DNA of 64,000 nucleotides from Sphagnum compactum. Lineage: Eukaryota > Bryophyta > Sphagnopsida > Sphagnales. The translations under genes were made by a program, and so were the position numbers. The notes beneath the pieces were generated by a model, which was not told the DNA's origin, did no database searches, and was given only the letters and a program-made list of their open reading frames with translations. Positions 48,501-62,985 of the stretch are shown here, piece after piece; the stretch's first letter is position 1; every line of letters starts with the position of its first letter. The stretch is taken from contig OZ234495.1 of the NCBI GenBank assembly GCA_965153455.1, forward strand, positions 23,804,875-23,868,874, in the 5' to 3' direction.

Positions 48501-50255
48501 GAGCCTGTTCCAGATCTTGTGAAGTGGATTGAGGTATGCTTTTACAACCCTCTTTGTGATAGTAAATTGAGCTGATTTCTTTTAGATTTTGTTTCCAATT
48601 TCATCATGGTCTTGGATGTAGCTGCATTCTTTCTTTTGCAGTGACGTGAAGTAAAAAGATCCTCAGACAAACATGTTAGTTTCAATGGATGCAAGATGCT
48701 CTGAGGGGGTTTTTTTTTCAAAAAATTGTGTCTGGTCAAGTCTGGTGATGTGTAGAGAAATGCCTGTGTGTGGTATCATCAAATTTTAGCTTCAGGTGTG
48801 TCTGAAGGGATGATTTGCAAGTTACACTGAATTGCCTTACTGTTTCCCACCAGAAAAATGTTCCACAGGCCATACTCTCAGATACAGCATTTCTGAGGTT
48901 ACTCATGACTTTGGTCTTGAGAAAATGTTTGCCAGTGCCACCATCTGACTATACGGTATGTGTTGACTTATCTTTAGAATGTGTGGTTGTCTATCATAAG
49001 ACAGACCAACCCTATTGCTGTAGCACAGTTTTCAGTTTCTAATTTTATCTGATAGTTTCCTGGTGCATTGTAAGACTCAGCATTTGGCCCTGAACCTAGT
49101 TGTATTTTGTGAACCTAACTTGAAAATACTTGTGCTTCATTGCGTTTACAGGCAACAGATGTGGTGACAAAGACCTATGCACCTCTCTTAAGAAAGTTTG
49201 CTTCAGGAAGGGCAAGGACTGCTGAAGCAAATCAAATCCAATGTGAGTTAGTGCATTTTTTTCTTCCCTTTGGAATTGGTAGGGTCTGAAATGCACTGTG
49301 CTATGAGCCTTATGTAAAAGAATAGTTGATAGACGCAGAGGTTTTACCATCACCAGCCAGCTGTTTTCTGAGACACTTGGGGTGCAGATTCAAGCTCTCA
49401 TTTGGAAATTTTGGTGCAGATATAGTTGCAGTACAACTATTTGTGAATGAGTTGGGTCATCCTCAAGGGTTGATGAGTAAACTGTTTGACAATTTTTACA
49501 GTGAAGAGGTGGGTGTGATATTATGTTCATTGTTATATTGTTTGCATGACAAAAAACATTTCTGGCAAGTCCCCCTTTTTTCCCTTGCAATATGTCCTTG
49601 GGTATATCAATTAACTGAACAATGAACTGCTTCCAGGTAGAATCTCCCATTGTGAACTTGTAGCCCATCCAACTATCCTAGCATTGTACACACCAATCAG
49701 TCTGAACTGTCTCTCTATTGCTGGCTAATGTTTTTGGACTGTCCTTTGTTCAGGTAATCTCAGAGAGAGCTTACTTTAGGTGGCAAGATGATGTGAATGA
49801 TACCACACCAGGCAGAGACAGGGTAGGTTTCCTCAAGTTTCTGTGATGCATTGTTTGTTAGACTAGAATTCTCTTTTCAATGACAAAAATGATCTCACTG
49901 AAGGATGCATGGAATGTATAGGATGTATTCTGTTGCAGGCCTCAAGAACATCTGTCTTGTAGCATTGTTATTATGTTAGAGGGGGCAGAAAATCTTTATG
50001 CCCAGACCCACGCATGTCAAAACTAGGCTTTGAGACCATATTTGTGAAGTCTTGGGGTTTTGTGAACTGGATGGTCAGTGGTAGAAAACAAACTGCACTT
50101 CTTTGAACTGGACCATCCACAATTGTCGAGTCTATCCATTCTAGTCAAGGACAGTTTCATGAGAGTTTCTTTGTGTGCAGGCTATCAGGGAGGTGGGCAG
50201 ATGGTTGGCATGGTTGGCAACGGCTCCTGAAGAAAATGGAGAGGAGGAGGATTGA
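36523..50255 (+). CDS. eIF4G: Eukaryotic initiation factor 4G with MIF4G, MA3 and W2 domains, 17 exons
   Basis: eIF4G is the scaffold of the eIF4F cap complex, binding eIF4E, eIF4A, eIF3 and PABP. Exons: 36523-36734, 38825-38955, 39121-39323, 39554-39652, 39865-39921, 40021-40086, 40377-42333, 42728-43311, 43577-46971, 47083-47277, 47529-47889, 48456-48533, 48854-48955, 49152-49242, 49420-49508, 49754-49822, 50181-50255. All phases match, giving about 2587 residues (Arabidopsis eIF4G is about 1730). Landmarks: N-terminal SHQPGRGE and LRKPGRS blocks; FQFGSISPGF; TNSAPPNLDEQK; polyQ (324-370); VKIVDPNTHEEL (about 446); an acidic Ser-rich region (910-1450); a DAAGTTADLYNAYK block; eIF4E-binding YTRDFLL (about 1535); MIF4G (about 1738-1960); MA3 (about 2222-2400); W2 (about 2425-2580) with acidic end EENGEEED. 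Least certain are exon 8, where a hydrophobic LSSLKLLILFGV reading may hide a small intron, and the exon 9 start (43508 is the alternative). Confidence 0.93.
40577..40710 (+). repeat. CAG/CAA repeat encoding the eIF4G polyglutamine tract
   Basis: A mixed CAG/CAA run inside exon 7 encodes glutamine stretches broken by His, Leu and Met. It is low-complexity coding sequence in the disordered N-terminal half. The mixed codons make it more stable than a pure CAG run. Confidence 0.9.
48456..50255 (+). other. Six terminal eIF4G exons encoding a W2 (HEAT-3) domain
   Basis: Exons 12-17 encode about 167 residues. Visible W2-type blocks are VPDLVKWIEKNVP, FLRLLMTLVLRK, YIVAVQLFVNELGHPQGLM, a SKLFDNFYSEE segment, VISERAYFRWQDD, REVGRWLAWLATA and the acidic tail. 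The order and spacing match the third HEAT domain of animal eIF4G and the C-terminal domains of eIF5 and eIF2B-epsilon. Every exon boundary has GT/AG and matching phase with its neighbours, including the phase-1 junction 49242/49420. Exon 12 opens with ATG, but no promoter-like break separates it from exon 11, whose donor is a strong GTGAGT. Confidence 0.88.
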
Positions 50256-53200
50256 GTGATGGTGTATCATTACCATTGTAGTCATTGTTTTGGTTAGTGC
50301 CTGTCTACCTCTCCGCTCTTCGCCTTTTAGAGGAGAGCGTCTTGGAAAATGTGGGAGCGGATTTGTGTGCAGCAATCAAAGAGACTCAAAAGTCATAGGT
50401 TACAGCTTATCCCAATTTTTCCATTGAATTCTTATCATAAGATATGTGGGCATCTGTGGCCCACCATCACATTTTGTCTTTCCTTGTTCTCATTCCTTCA
50501 ACTTGTATCTTGTTTTTTTTGGTGTTCACTTGCATGCTCTCTCGCAGTGGCGGCTTTGCTTTGTGTACCACAAAATCTCATGTTGGTTGAAACTGGGCCT
50601 TCAACCAGGTGCATTTCTGGGTTGCCCTGGTCATTCCTATAATGAAACTGTAAGTACAGAAGCTCTCATAATGAACTGTATATGCCATAGCCACCCTGAT
50701 AGTGTCTTACACATGTTTAGCCCTGGTTTGCGGGGGAGGGGTGGAGAACTGGGGACATGCATTCCTTAAAGCACTTAAACCTTATGCGATGTGGATACAC
50801 TACACAGAAGATGTCATCTCTTGTTTTGTTTAAAAGTATCAGAAATCAAAGAATAGAGGGCTTGCTCAAAAAGCAAAAGCCTTTCATTGCCTAGGCCATT
50901 TCCTGAGAAGCCATCCATTGTCCATCATTTCAACAATTGTTCATTTTGTTAATGGCATTACAAGAATAATCTCAGGCCAGATCTTAAGCTGTATTTGTTC
51001 AGATTTTCCCCCCTTCATGTCTGTTGTTTATTGTTTTGCATAGCAGACTTCAAACCAATTATATCTCTCAGTGTGTTTATCTGTTCTGAAGTGAGCTGAG
51101 CGGTGAGGAGCACCCCTGTGAAGCAGGCTTGTGTGTCCAATGGGGGGACGCAACAGCTGGTGGTGAAAATCTCAACGGGCATCATATGAAATGCAGGGGT
51201 CAGATATCAACTGAATTATCCTATTTCAGTTAAGGGGGCTGCACTTTGCCAAGTAGTCTCAAAAGGAAGTGTAGCTGAATGGGTTAAAGAATCCAGAGCA
51301 TTCCAATGCTTATGATGTATGTTATTCATTGATTAATCACAGTTTAGACATGCTGCTTTAGCTGTCTTTGAAAGTTAACTTCAGTGTGAAAACCCTCAGG
51401 TAAGAACTTTAAGCATATTGCCCAAAAAGGACTTGGCAAAATGGGTTTTGATCACAATTTTTCTTTATTTACTGCTTTGGCCCATTTTTACACTGTCAAA
51501 ACACCATTTTGATTACTCTAGAGAGCAGGTTCACCCACACTCATTATGTGGGCCTCTATTCTTTTCCACCCCATCCAAAAGGAGTGCAACTTATTTCCCC
51601 ACCCTCAGAGATCAACATGAAGTATTGGGTTGTGTCAAAAGCAGAATAAGTTAAACACCATAACATTGTGTGTTGTGCATATTTGTAGGTTCATACTTCA
51701 AACTCAGTTTCATGTCATTCGAAGCCTGAACTTCTGAACTTCCATCCAATAGAGTTACTATGGGTCGATGTGAAACTACTATTAGACCTCATCATGATGT
51801 ATTATTTACTTCATTTTGTTGATGGCTTAGTGGTTTGTACAAAGTGTTGGGAATCATGGATTCCTTTGCAATTTGTTATTCTAATTACTATGGTGCTTTT
51901 TGCAACTTGTTATTCCATCAAAACTTGTTACGTCCTATTTACATTTCCCATTCTATTGACCTTGGACCAGACATCTGTGTAGGACTTTGGGATAAAATTC
52001 TGGCTCAATTTTAGTAGTAAACTGAGTTTCATCCTGTCTTTCCTTTTGCCTGAGCGCCTCCACTGCTGAACTTGGAGAATCAATGGCGTGGGTCACACAA
52101 TTGAAGACCTAACTCTACATAATAATAAGCTAGCCTGCTTTTTTTCTTCTTAAAGAAGTCATCTTGCATTTGTCTTCCATGTCCATCTTATTTATACGGT
52201 TCTATGATGTCTCATTTTCTTGGGTATAGGGAAGCTTTATGCCAATGACCTTGTTTTGGCCATCACATAACAAGGTTTAGTGCGGTGTTGTGTGGGGAAC
52301 TAGGTTTGGTGGTTGGTCCTTGATTTTAGAAGGAACCTTTAGTCTTGGTTATTATTATGTATTATTACTTGGGCTCCACAGTGCTGTGCACTACGAGTGA
52401 TGTTCAACCTTTTTTTCTTTTCTTATCACGTTTCCTTTTGATTTTCAATATCTTGTTATTATTATTTATATCAATTTTAAATTGAATTTAAATTGTATTA
52501 AACATCATGTCCATGGTGGGTAAGGTAAAAAGAGGTATTTATTAACCAAAAAAAAATGAGGTGGTTATTAATAAAGGAATGAAGTAGTTAAGCTTGAAAA
52601 TGAAATAAGATTTTTTTTTTAATATTCTTGTTGATGGGGTAAGGGAAAAAAATAAGATAGTTATTAAGAAATGAGGTAATTAAGTTGGGAAATGATGAAA
52701 TAATTATGAGTTGTCTTTAGAATTGTCTCTAAAATTGTCCCATGGATGACTATACGATAGATTCCATGAACCTACAAAAAAATTATGCAAAATCACCCAT
52801 ATACCAACTCCTAAAAATTTCGTCATTAAAATTATTGTTATTTAATGAAGCTTTTGATCTAGTTCTCAGATTGATTTTTTGAATTTTTAAAAATTATTTG
52901 ATTCCAAAATCATTTTCGCCAAAAAATTTAAAAATAGTTTGATTTAAGACAAGGTTTAGTTCCATCTCCATTACACACAACTAAACCTCCCTTCCCCCCC
53001 CCCTTTCCACCCCACACCCCAAAAAGAAAAAAATGTGTAATTAATATGTTCAATTAATACAAAAGAAATTCAAAATAAAGATTATATGTGATATTCATTG
53101 TATACAACCAATCAAATGCCATAATTTATCTAAAATATAAGATGAAGTTAATCTTTTTCAATGAAATAACATTTATGTATGTATATAGAGAACTTGAACC

Positions 53201-53424
53201 TTTTGAAACCTTTTGAAATGGGGGGAAATCACTCACTCACCTATTGAATTTACTCATGTATTTAATTAATTTTGAATTAAATTATCAAAATTTTAAAAAT
53301 TAACCTAAAAATTGAGATCAAGTTTGAAACAAAACATTGTTAACATCTATTTATTGGATCAGTTAATGAGACAAAATATTATTAATGTTTATTTTGACAT
53401 CATTTGGTGACCCTCAAATAAAAG
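50256..53424. other. 3' region of eIF4G and intergenic DNA toward the Elongin A-like gene
   Basis: From 50256 to about 52.4 kb the composition is balanced and gene-like, but open frames stay under about 110 codons and no domain is visible. It may be a long 3' UTR or a non-coding transcript. After 52.4 kb it becomes AT-rich intergenic DNA. No gene is supported. Confidence 0.5.
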
Positions 53425-53641
53425 TTTCACTTCCAATTTATTTTTATAAAATTTTCACTTCAATTTATTTTTATAAAAGTTTCACTTCAATTTTATTTTT
53501 ATAAAAGTTTCACTTCAATTTTATTTTTATAAAAAGTTCACTTCAATTTTAATTTTATAAAATTTTCACTTCAATTTATTTTTATAAAATTCTCACTTCA
53601 ATTTTATTTTTATAAAAATTTCACTTCAATTTTATTTTTTT
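53425..53641. repeat. Eight-copy tandem repeat, unit 27-28 bp
   Basis: About eight units of the form TTTCACTTCAATTTTATTT followed by TTATAAAA, with one-base length changes, lie just beyond the stop codon of the minus-strand Elongin A-like gene. Each unit on the minus strand contains AAATAAAATTG, close to plant near-upstream polyadenylation signals, so the array could supply several poly(A) sites for that gene. Confidence 0.9.
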
Positions 53642-53762
53642 TGTTTTTTTCTTTCAAATGGTCAGTTGTTAATTCTGCACTTAATTTTCAAAAGTTCAAA
53701 ATTGACTTAAAAATACATTATTTAATAATTAAAATTAAATGTTGTAATAACAACACTGGGTC

Positions 53763-54416
53763 TTAACCTCGATGACGAGCACGAGCTCTTTTTGCTGCAG
53801 CTTTTCTCAATCTTTCTTGACGTCTTTTGTATTTGGCTGTGGCTTGGGTTACCATCTTTCCCATTCTTCTTTGCCTCTTGGAAGAAGAAGCAGAAGCTCC
53901 TCCTCCTCCTGCTGCTGCTGCTGCTGCTGCTGCTGGAGGAGGAGGAGGAGAACGACGCACAGACGAAATTCGGAGCTCCTCCACCACCACATTCTTGTCT
54001 TTACTGTTACGACGTCGTTTCTTGCCAACCTCGACTGGTGGTGGTGGTGGTGGCGGCCGGCAGTTGCTGATCTGCGATCTGATGCGTTTCTCATCGTACA
54101 GTCTCCGCCATTTGGGAGTGGGATTTGCTGGACCCAATCTCTCTCCTGTATGCATGATATACTCTGCACATGTTGTACCAAAATCATTTGCAAACCAGCT
54201 GCGCCATAGCTCGTCAGTCACTCGACTCAGATCCAGTCTCTTGCTGCACACCTCGATGTGTCGCAGCTGATCAGCCCCGCTGCAGCTTTGCAAGATCCTG
54301 GACACGAATTGGGTGGGTAGACTGCCCACATCTCCGATATGCGCTACGTTCTCACAGGCAGTCCGGATGCAAAGCTCTAGCAATGATGGACGTTCTGCTG
54401 CTGCAGCCGGTGCCAT
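53763..54416 (-). CDS. Elongin A-like (SIII subunit A) protein, intronless coding region, 217 aa
   Basis: Elongin A binds Elongin B/C, stimulates Pol II elongation, and can act as the substrate receptor of a CUL-type ubiquitin ligase; it is nuclear. Residues 11-20 (SLLELCIRTA) form a BC box for Elongin C binding. An F-box-like helical region follows (LPTQFVSRILQSC, then the LDLSRVTDELWRSWFANDFG block, residues about 33-80), then the WRRLYDEK motif (about 103-110). These occur in the same order as in the conserved Elongin A domain. The second half is low complexity: poly-Pro, poly-Ala and Gly, and a very basic Arg/Lys tail ending RARARHRG, probably nuclear targeting or nucleic-acid contact. 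On the minus strand TTTGACAG just upstream of the ATG looks like a 3' splice site, so a 5'-UTR intron is likely. The animal N-terminal TFIIS-like domain is absent. Confidence 0.85.
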   Translation of the reverse strand: MAPAAAAERPSLLELCIRTACENVAHIGDVGSLPTQFVSRILQSCSGADQLRHIEVCSKRLDLSRVTDELWRSWFANDFGTTCAEYIMHTGERLGPANPTPKWRRLYDEKRIRSQISNCRPPPPPPPVEVGKKRRRNSKDKNVVVEELRISSVRRSPPPPPAAAAAAAAGGGGASASSSKRQRRMGKMVTQATAKYKRRQERLRKAAAKRARARHRG

Positions 54417-54900
54417 AGATCATGAGCTTGATATTCCTGTCAAACAGCTACAAGCTGGGGAATGCATGCAAATAGGTCATGAGAAATAATAGCAAAAGAA
54501 CAAACAGAAAACAACAACAAAAATGGCATACTTACTTACTTACTTACTTACTTCAAGGATTATAACAGATCTACAGCACAAAGCAACTTAATCTAAATGC
54601 AAGGACGGATCAGGATATATCTTTGCGATCCAGGTGAAATCGATGAGCAGCGAAGACCGCTAGAGAGGAGTTGAATCCGGATCGGTGGATGGCGCGGGAG
54701 ATCAGCATGTTGTTTTGATCAAGGGAATATTGCACAGCTTCTTCGTTACAGCAGCAGCAGCAGCAGCAGCAGCAGCATGTCCGTCGGGACAGGAAATCAT
54801 GTGCTGCACCATCGATGATGTCCAGAGTGCCGGCGCCGCGTGGAGATAACCTGCAGGGGGCACTACTATTGTCCTGAACCATCTGCAAAGAAGTTCACAA
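54417..54900 (-). other. Probable 5'-UTR intron and leader of the Elongin A-like gene
   Basis: Read on the minus strand, an acceptor TTTGACAG ends at about 54437, 20 bases before the ATG. A TTAC microsatellite (plus strand 54532-54552) lies in the probable intron. A GC-richer segment at 54600-54890 is probably the leader exon. It carries a 92-codon minus-strand frame (54610-54888) with a Cys run from the CTG/CAG repeat, more likely a uORF or noise than a protein. Confidence 0.35.
54749..54777. repeat. (CAG)n trinucleotide repeat, about 9 units
   Basis: A pure CAG run on the plus strand lies in the probable leader of the Elongin A-like gene (CTG in the transcript sense). Confidence 0.9.
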
Positions 54901-55271
54901 AATTTTACAAAAACGCGCGTGACTGCTTGAAGCTACTTCTTGCTAGATCTCTCGCGCTTGACTATGATCTCTTTCTGAATGATCTTTCTGCGACGTGTCG
55001 TGTGCATGCATGCAAGAACATGGGCGATCATGCTCTTCTTCTTCTTCTTTCTTCTTCTTCTTCTTCTTCTTCAGCTGCTCATGCTCATCGTCACCGCCCG
55101 CTCCCCTCCCCTCCATCATCCACTGCTTCCCGCAGATGCAGCAAGCAGCCCAAGACACAAAACCCCCAAGCAAGCAAGCAAGCAAGCGAGCCAGCAAGCA
55201 GAGAAAAGAGATGAACAGATTGTCCAACAGTTTTCATCTTCAAAGTGTGTGTCTTTACAAATATGAAGAGG
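54901..55271. other. Low-complexity region upstream of the Elongin A-like gene
   Basis: It holds a (CTT)n run (about 55035-55070) and an (AAGC)n run (about 55165-55200). Overlapping frames on both strands encode only Ser, Phe, Lys/Glu or Lys-Gln-Ala repeats. Given its position it is probably promoter sequence of the minus-strand gene. Confidence 0.4.
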
Positions 55272-55472
55272 TATGAAATGTCCGTCCGGTAATAGACGGA
55301 TGACGGGATGCATGAAATGTCCGTCCGGCTTAAATAGACGGATGACAGGATGGATGAAATGTTCGTCCGGTAATAGACGGATGACGGGATGCATGAAATG
55401 TTCATCCAACTTAAATAGACGAATGACAGGATGGATGAAATGTCCGTCCGGTAAAAGACAGATGAGGGTTGG
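55272..55472. repeat. Five-unit minisatellite of alternating 39- and 42-bp units
   Basis: Units start ATGAAATGTCCGTCCGG or a close variant. Units 1, 3 and 5 have the short spacer (GGTAATAGACGG type, 39 bp); units 2 and 4 have the long one (CTTAAATAGACGG type, 42 bp) and end GACAGGATGG instead of GACGGGATGC. The true repeat is therefore an 81-bp dimer. Each unit carries a small inverted pair TCCGTC/GACGGA or a variant of it. Confidence 0.9.
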
Positions 55473-56663
55473 TTGACGGGACGAATTCAGGGGAAGCTAC
55501 ATTCTTCCTTTACTATATGTAATGAGTCATGACTCAACTAGTTATTAATGATCCATGACATGAAGTAACTATTTATTTTAAAATAGATCATAAATCTACC
55601 TTGTTTTTTTCCTTTAAATATTAATTTATTAATTAATTATTATATTTATTTATATTTATTTCCTTAATTAGATGAAATTGACACTAATCAAATTTATCCA
55701 TTATAATTTAGAGATGCGGATCTAGTAACAAAGCTTAGGCAAGCTCATAATCTATGAACATGATTAATTTGGCAAAACTAGCACATGAATGAAACTTTTT
55801 GTGAATGATCCAAATTGATGACATGAAATGAAATGAAATGGAATTTCCATGGAACATTTTTTTGTGATGTGGATGAAAATGATAACATGTATGAAACAAA
55901 GAGCATGTTAGATGAACATGACAACAACATGAACAAAAATCGATCCATCTACATGGATGAAATTAAACCTCATGATATGGGTGGAATTCGACCATATGGT
56001 TGAAGATTAGGGTTTGTCCTATGAGACATATGTAGAGGTTTGAAACAAAGTCTCATAGTGTCTTGATGACACTATTGAGTTGTCTTTTAAAGTGGGGGTG
56101 AATTGTTGAAGTTATAGACTTGGGTTTGTAACCAAACTTGGGAATGGGTGAAATCACAATACAAGGAGTCAAAAGGATTTGTTGGCTGAGCAGGTTTGAT
56201 GTACCCTTGTTTATTTTGAAAATGTATCGCATATAATATTTAAGTGATATAAATATTTATAAATATTATATTATGTTTATTTATTTATGAAATTATAATC
56301 CTATGAATTTGAAGTCATTTCATTGTGTTGTGAGTATTTTTTTTACATGTGTGAAGCACTTGTTGCATGTGTTAAAAAGACAACGATTAAAAATATGAAC
56401 ATGTTTTTTTTGTTACTCACACTTTCACATGCTTTCAAATTTTTTATGAGCTTTAATATATCTCACTAAAGGTGCCACATGTGTTGAGTTATTCAAAAAT
56501 TAGAATTACATGCTTGTATTAAAATTTATTTTACATGATTGCTTAAAATGGTTTTAAAATATGTTTAATGATTAAAATAGTTCATAATTTACCGTATGAC
56601 TAAAAAAACAGTTAAACATTTTATTATAATGTATTTAGGAATACTTCATTTGTTAAAATGTTG
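55473..56663. other. AT-rich intergenic DNA, no gene seen
   Basis: Typical AT-rich spacer with no long frame or recognisable domain. Confidence 0.6.
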
Positions 56664-56666
56664 TAA

Positions 56667-57031
56667 GAGCATCTCCAATGGTGCTCAGTATGTGACTCCA
56701 GACAGTAAAATTAATTGTGAAAAAGTCAAAATGTGCTGGTTTAGCTTGGTTTTTCTGCACCAAATTTGTGCACCTTGCCGTGGTTGGTAAATGGCGCAAC
56801 ACAGTTGTGTACCTCCGAAAAAGAGTGTAATAAATTGGACCTAACTACAGCTCAGTACTTCTGATTGGTCGATCATAATGATTGGTAGAGGTGGTTTGCT
56901 ATTAGTAGTCCCCACATATATGCAGTTCCAGTTACAGTTCTATTGGTGGGGTTGCCAAAAAAGAAACAGCTAAACTTAGAAATTTAATTTAATTATCCAG
57001 AGTGACATATTGAGCACCGGTGGAGATGCTC
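56667..57031. mobile_element. 365-bp Tourist-like MITE (PIF/Harbinger type)
   Basis: Terminal inverted repeats of 32 bp (56667-56698 and 57000-57031) match at 28 positions. The outer 10 bases are identical: GAGCATCTCC and its complement GGAGATGCTC. Both ends are flanked by TAA (56664-56666 and 57032-57034), a 3-bp TWA target duplication typical of PIF/Harbinger and Tourist elements. The GAGCATCTCC terminus is common in plant elements of this kind. The interior has no transposase frame, so it is non-autonomous. It sits about 1.3 kb upstream of the GSK3 coding start. Confidence 0.88.
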
Positions 57032-57034
57032 TAA

Positions 57035-58330
57035 GGAGTTTTTGAATTAAATCAAGTTACTAGACTTGATTTCTTTAAAAACATTTCTGGGGAAAAAGAA
57101 AGGGAAATTTAACCTCTCTCACCCAATAAATAATTAATTTGGATAAAAAACTTATGACCATTTTGACCATCCAATCTGTGGAAGTTAGGGCATTTTCTCT
57201 ACCTATAGTATATTTTTATTTTTGGTTCTATGTGGTGCAAAAATATTAAATATTCTACCAACTGTTTTGCAATAATATTCAATATTCAATTATTTTATTT
57301 AGGTTTAAACAAAAGGAATTTGGAAAATGGCTTTAAACATTTCATACTTCGGGGGATGGATGGATGGATGTTTTGCACTCTCGTCGTCATCGCCGTTGTC
57401 TTCTCTTCTGCGCCATCGCTGTTTCCTTCTCTCCCATCGCTGTTGTCTTCTTTTCTGCCAGCGCTGGTTTGTTTCTGTGGGCAGAATGGGGTGCTTTTGG
57501 TGCATTTGAAGGTGCGGAAACTTTAGCTTAGTGTGACCCTCGAGAAGCGCTTTCGAACGGACTTCTCCGCCGAGAAAATGGTCCAGAAATGGCGTAATAA
57601 CGCGAGGGCACCATTGTTGTTATCCCATTGTTTTCTGTAATGCTCGATGTGCGGAACAGTTTGCGGAGTTCGAGTAGAGAGGATCTTGTTGCCGACGAGC
57701 AAGAGAAAGAAGGGAATTGGAGGTGAGGAAGAAAGAAGGAGCATGAGCGAAAACCACACAGACACAGACACAGACACACAGACAGAGAAGAGGAGAAAAA
57801 GAGAAGGAGTGCGTGAATGTTGTGGCAATGGTGGTGGGCGTACCCTTTCGTGGTGCCTCCTCAGTTCCTCTCTCTCTCTGTGCAGCCCTGTCGCTCGCTC
57901 GCTCGCTTGCTGCGTCTATGGATGATGATAGCCCTGGAACTGGAGAACCCAAGGATCCAGCCAACCAGACTGAAACAGTCACAATGCTTGGACCTGAAAG
58001 GCGGCCTCCCTCTCTCTCTCTCTCTCTCTCATTCGCTTCTGGGACATACCTATCCATCTTTGGGAATGGATGTCCACATCAGGCTGAAGCTTTAAGAAGA
58101 AGAAGAAGAAGAAGTCAAGGAAGAGAGTAATTCTCTCTCTCTCTTCGGAAACAGCAGAAAGGAGGAGCAGACAAGAGAGGAAGTCTTGGGTGGTCGAAAG
58201 AAGAAAGGGAAATGAAGAAGGCCTTGCTCGGCTCCTTCAACAGGAAATAGTAGTACCCATGACAGAGACCAGAATTGATTCGATCTGAGATCTTCAGCCT
58301 GTGACAACAAAAGGGGAAGAACCCATCTCA
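57035..58330 (+). other. Promoter and 5' leader region of the GSK3-like gene
   Basis: From about 57.35 kb composition becomes gene-like and C/T-rich, with (CT)n blocks (about 57865-57885 and 58007-58030), an ACAGAC-type repeat (about 57755-57785) and an AGA run (about 58095-58115). Several upstream ATGs occur, including one at 57917 opening a frame that begins MDDDSPGTGEPKDPANQ and runs to 58130. This is probably leader with uORFs, although an alternative N-terminal exon cannot be excluded. Confidence 0.45.

Positions 58331-62985
<4,655 letters not shown>

Noticed and set aside
55272-55472. CRISPR array
   Set aside because: The units are contiguous minisatellite copies without unique spacers, in a plant nuclear context.
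55273-55476. Repeated Met-Lys-Cys-Pro-Ser-Gly type peptide frame
   Set aside because: It reads the 39/42-bp minisatellite, which happens to lack stops in that frame.
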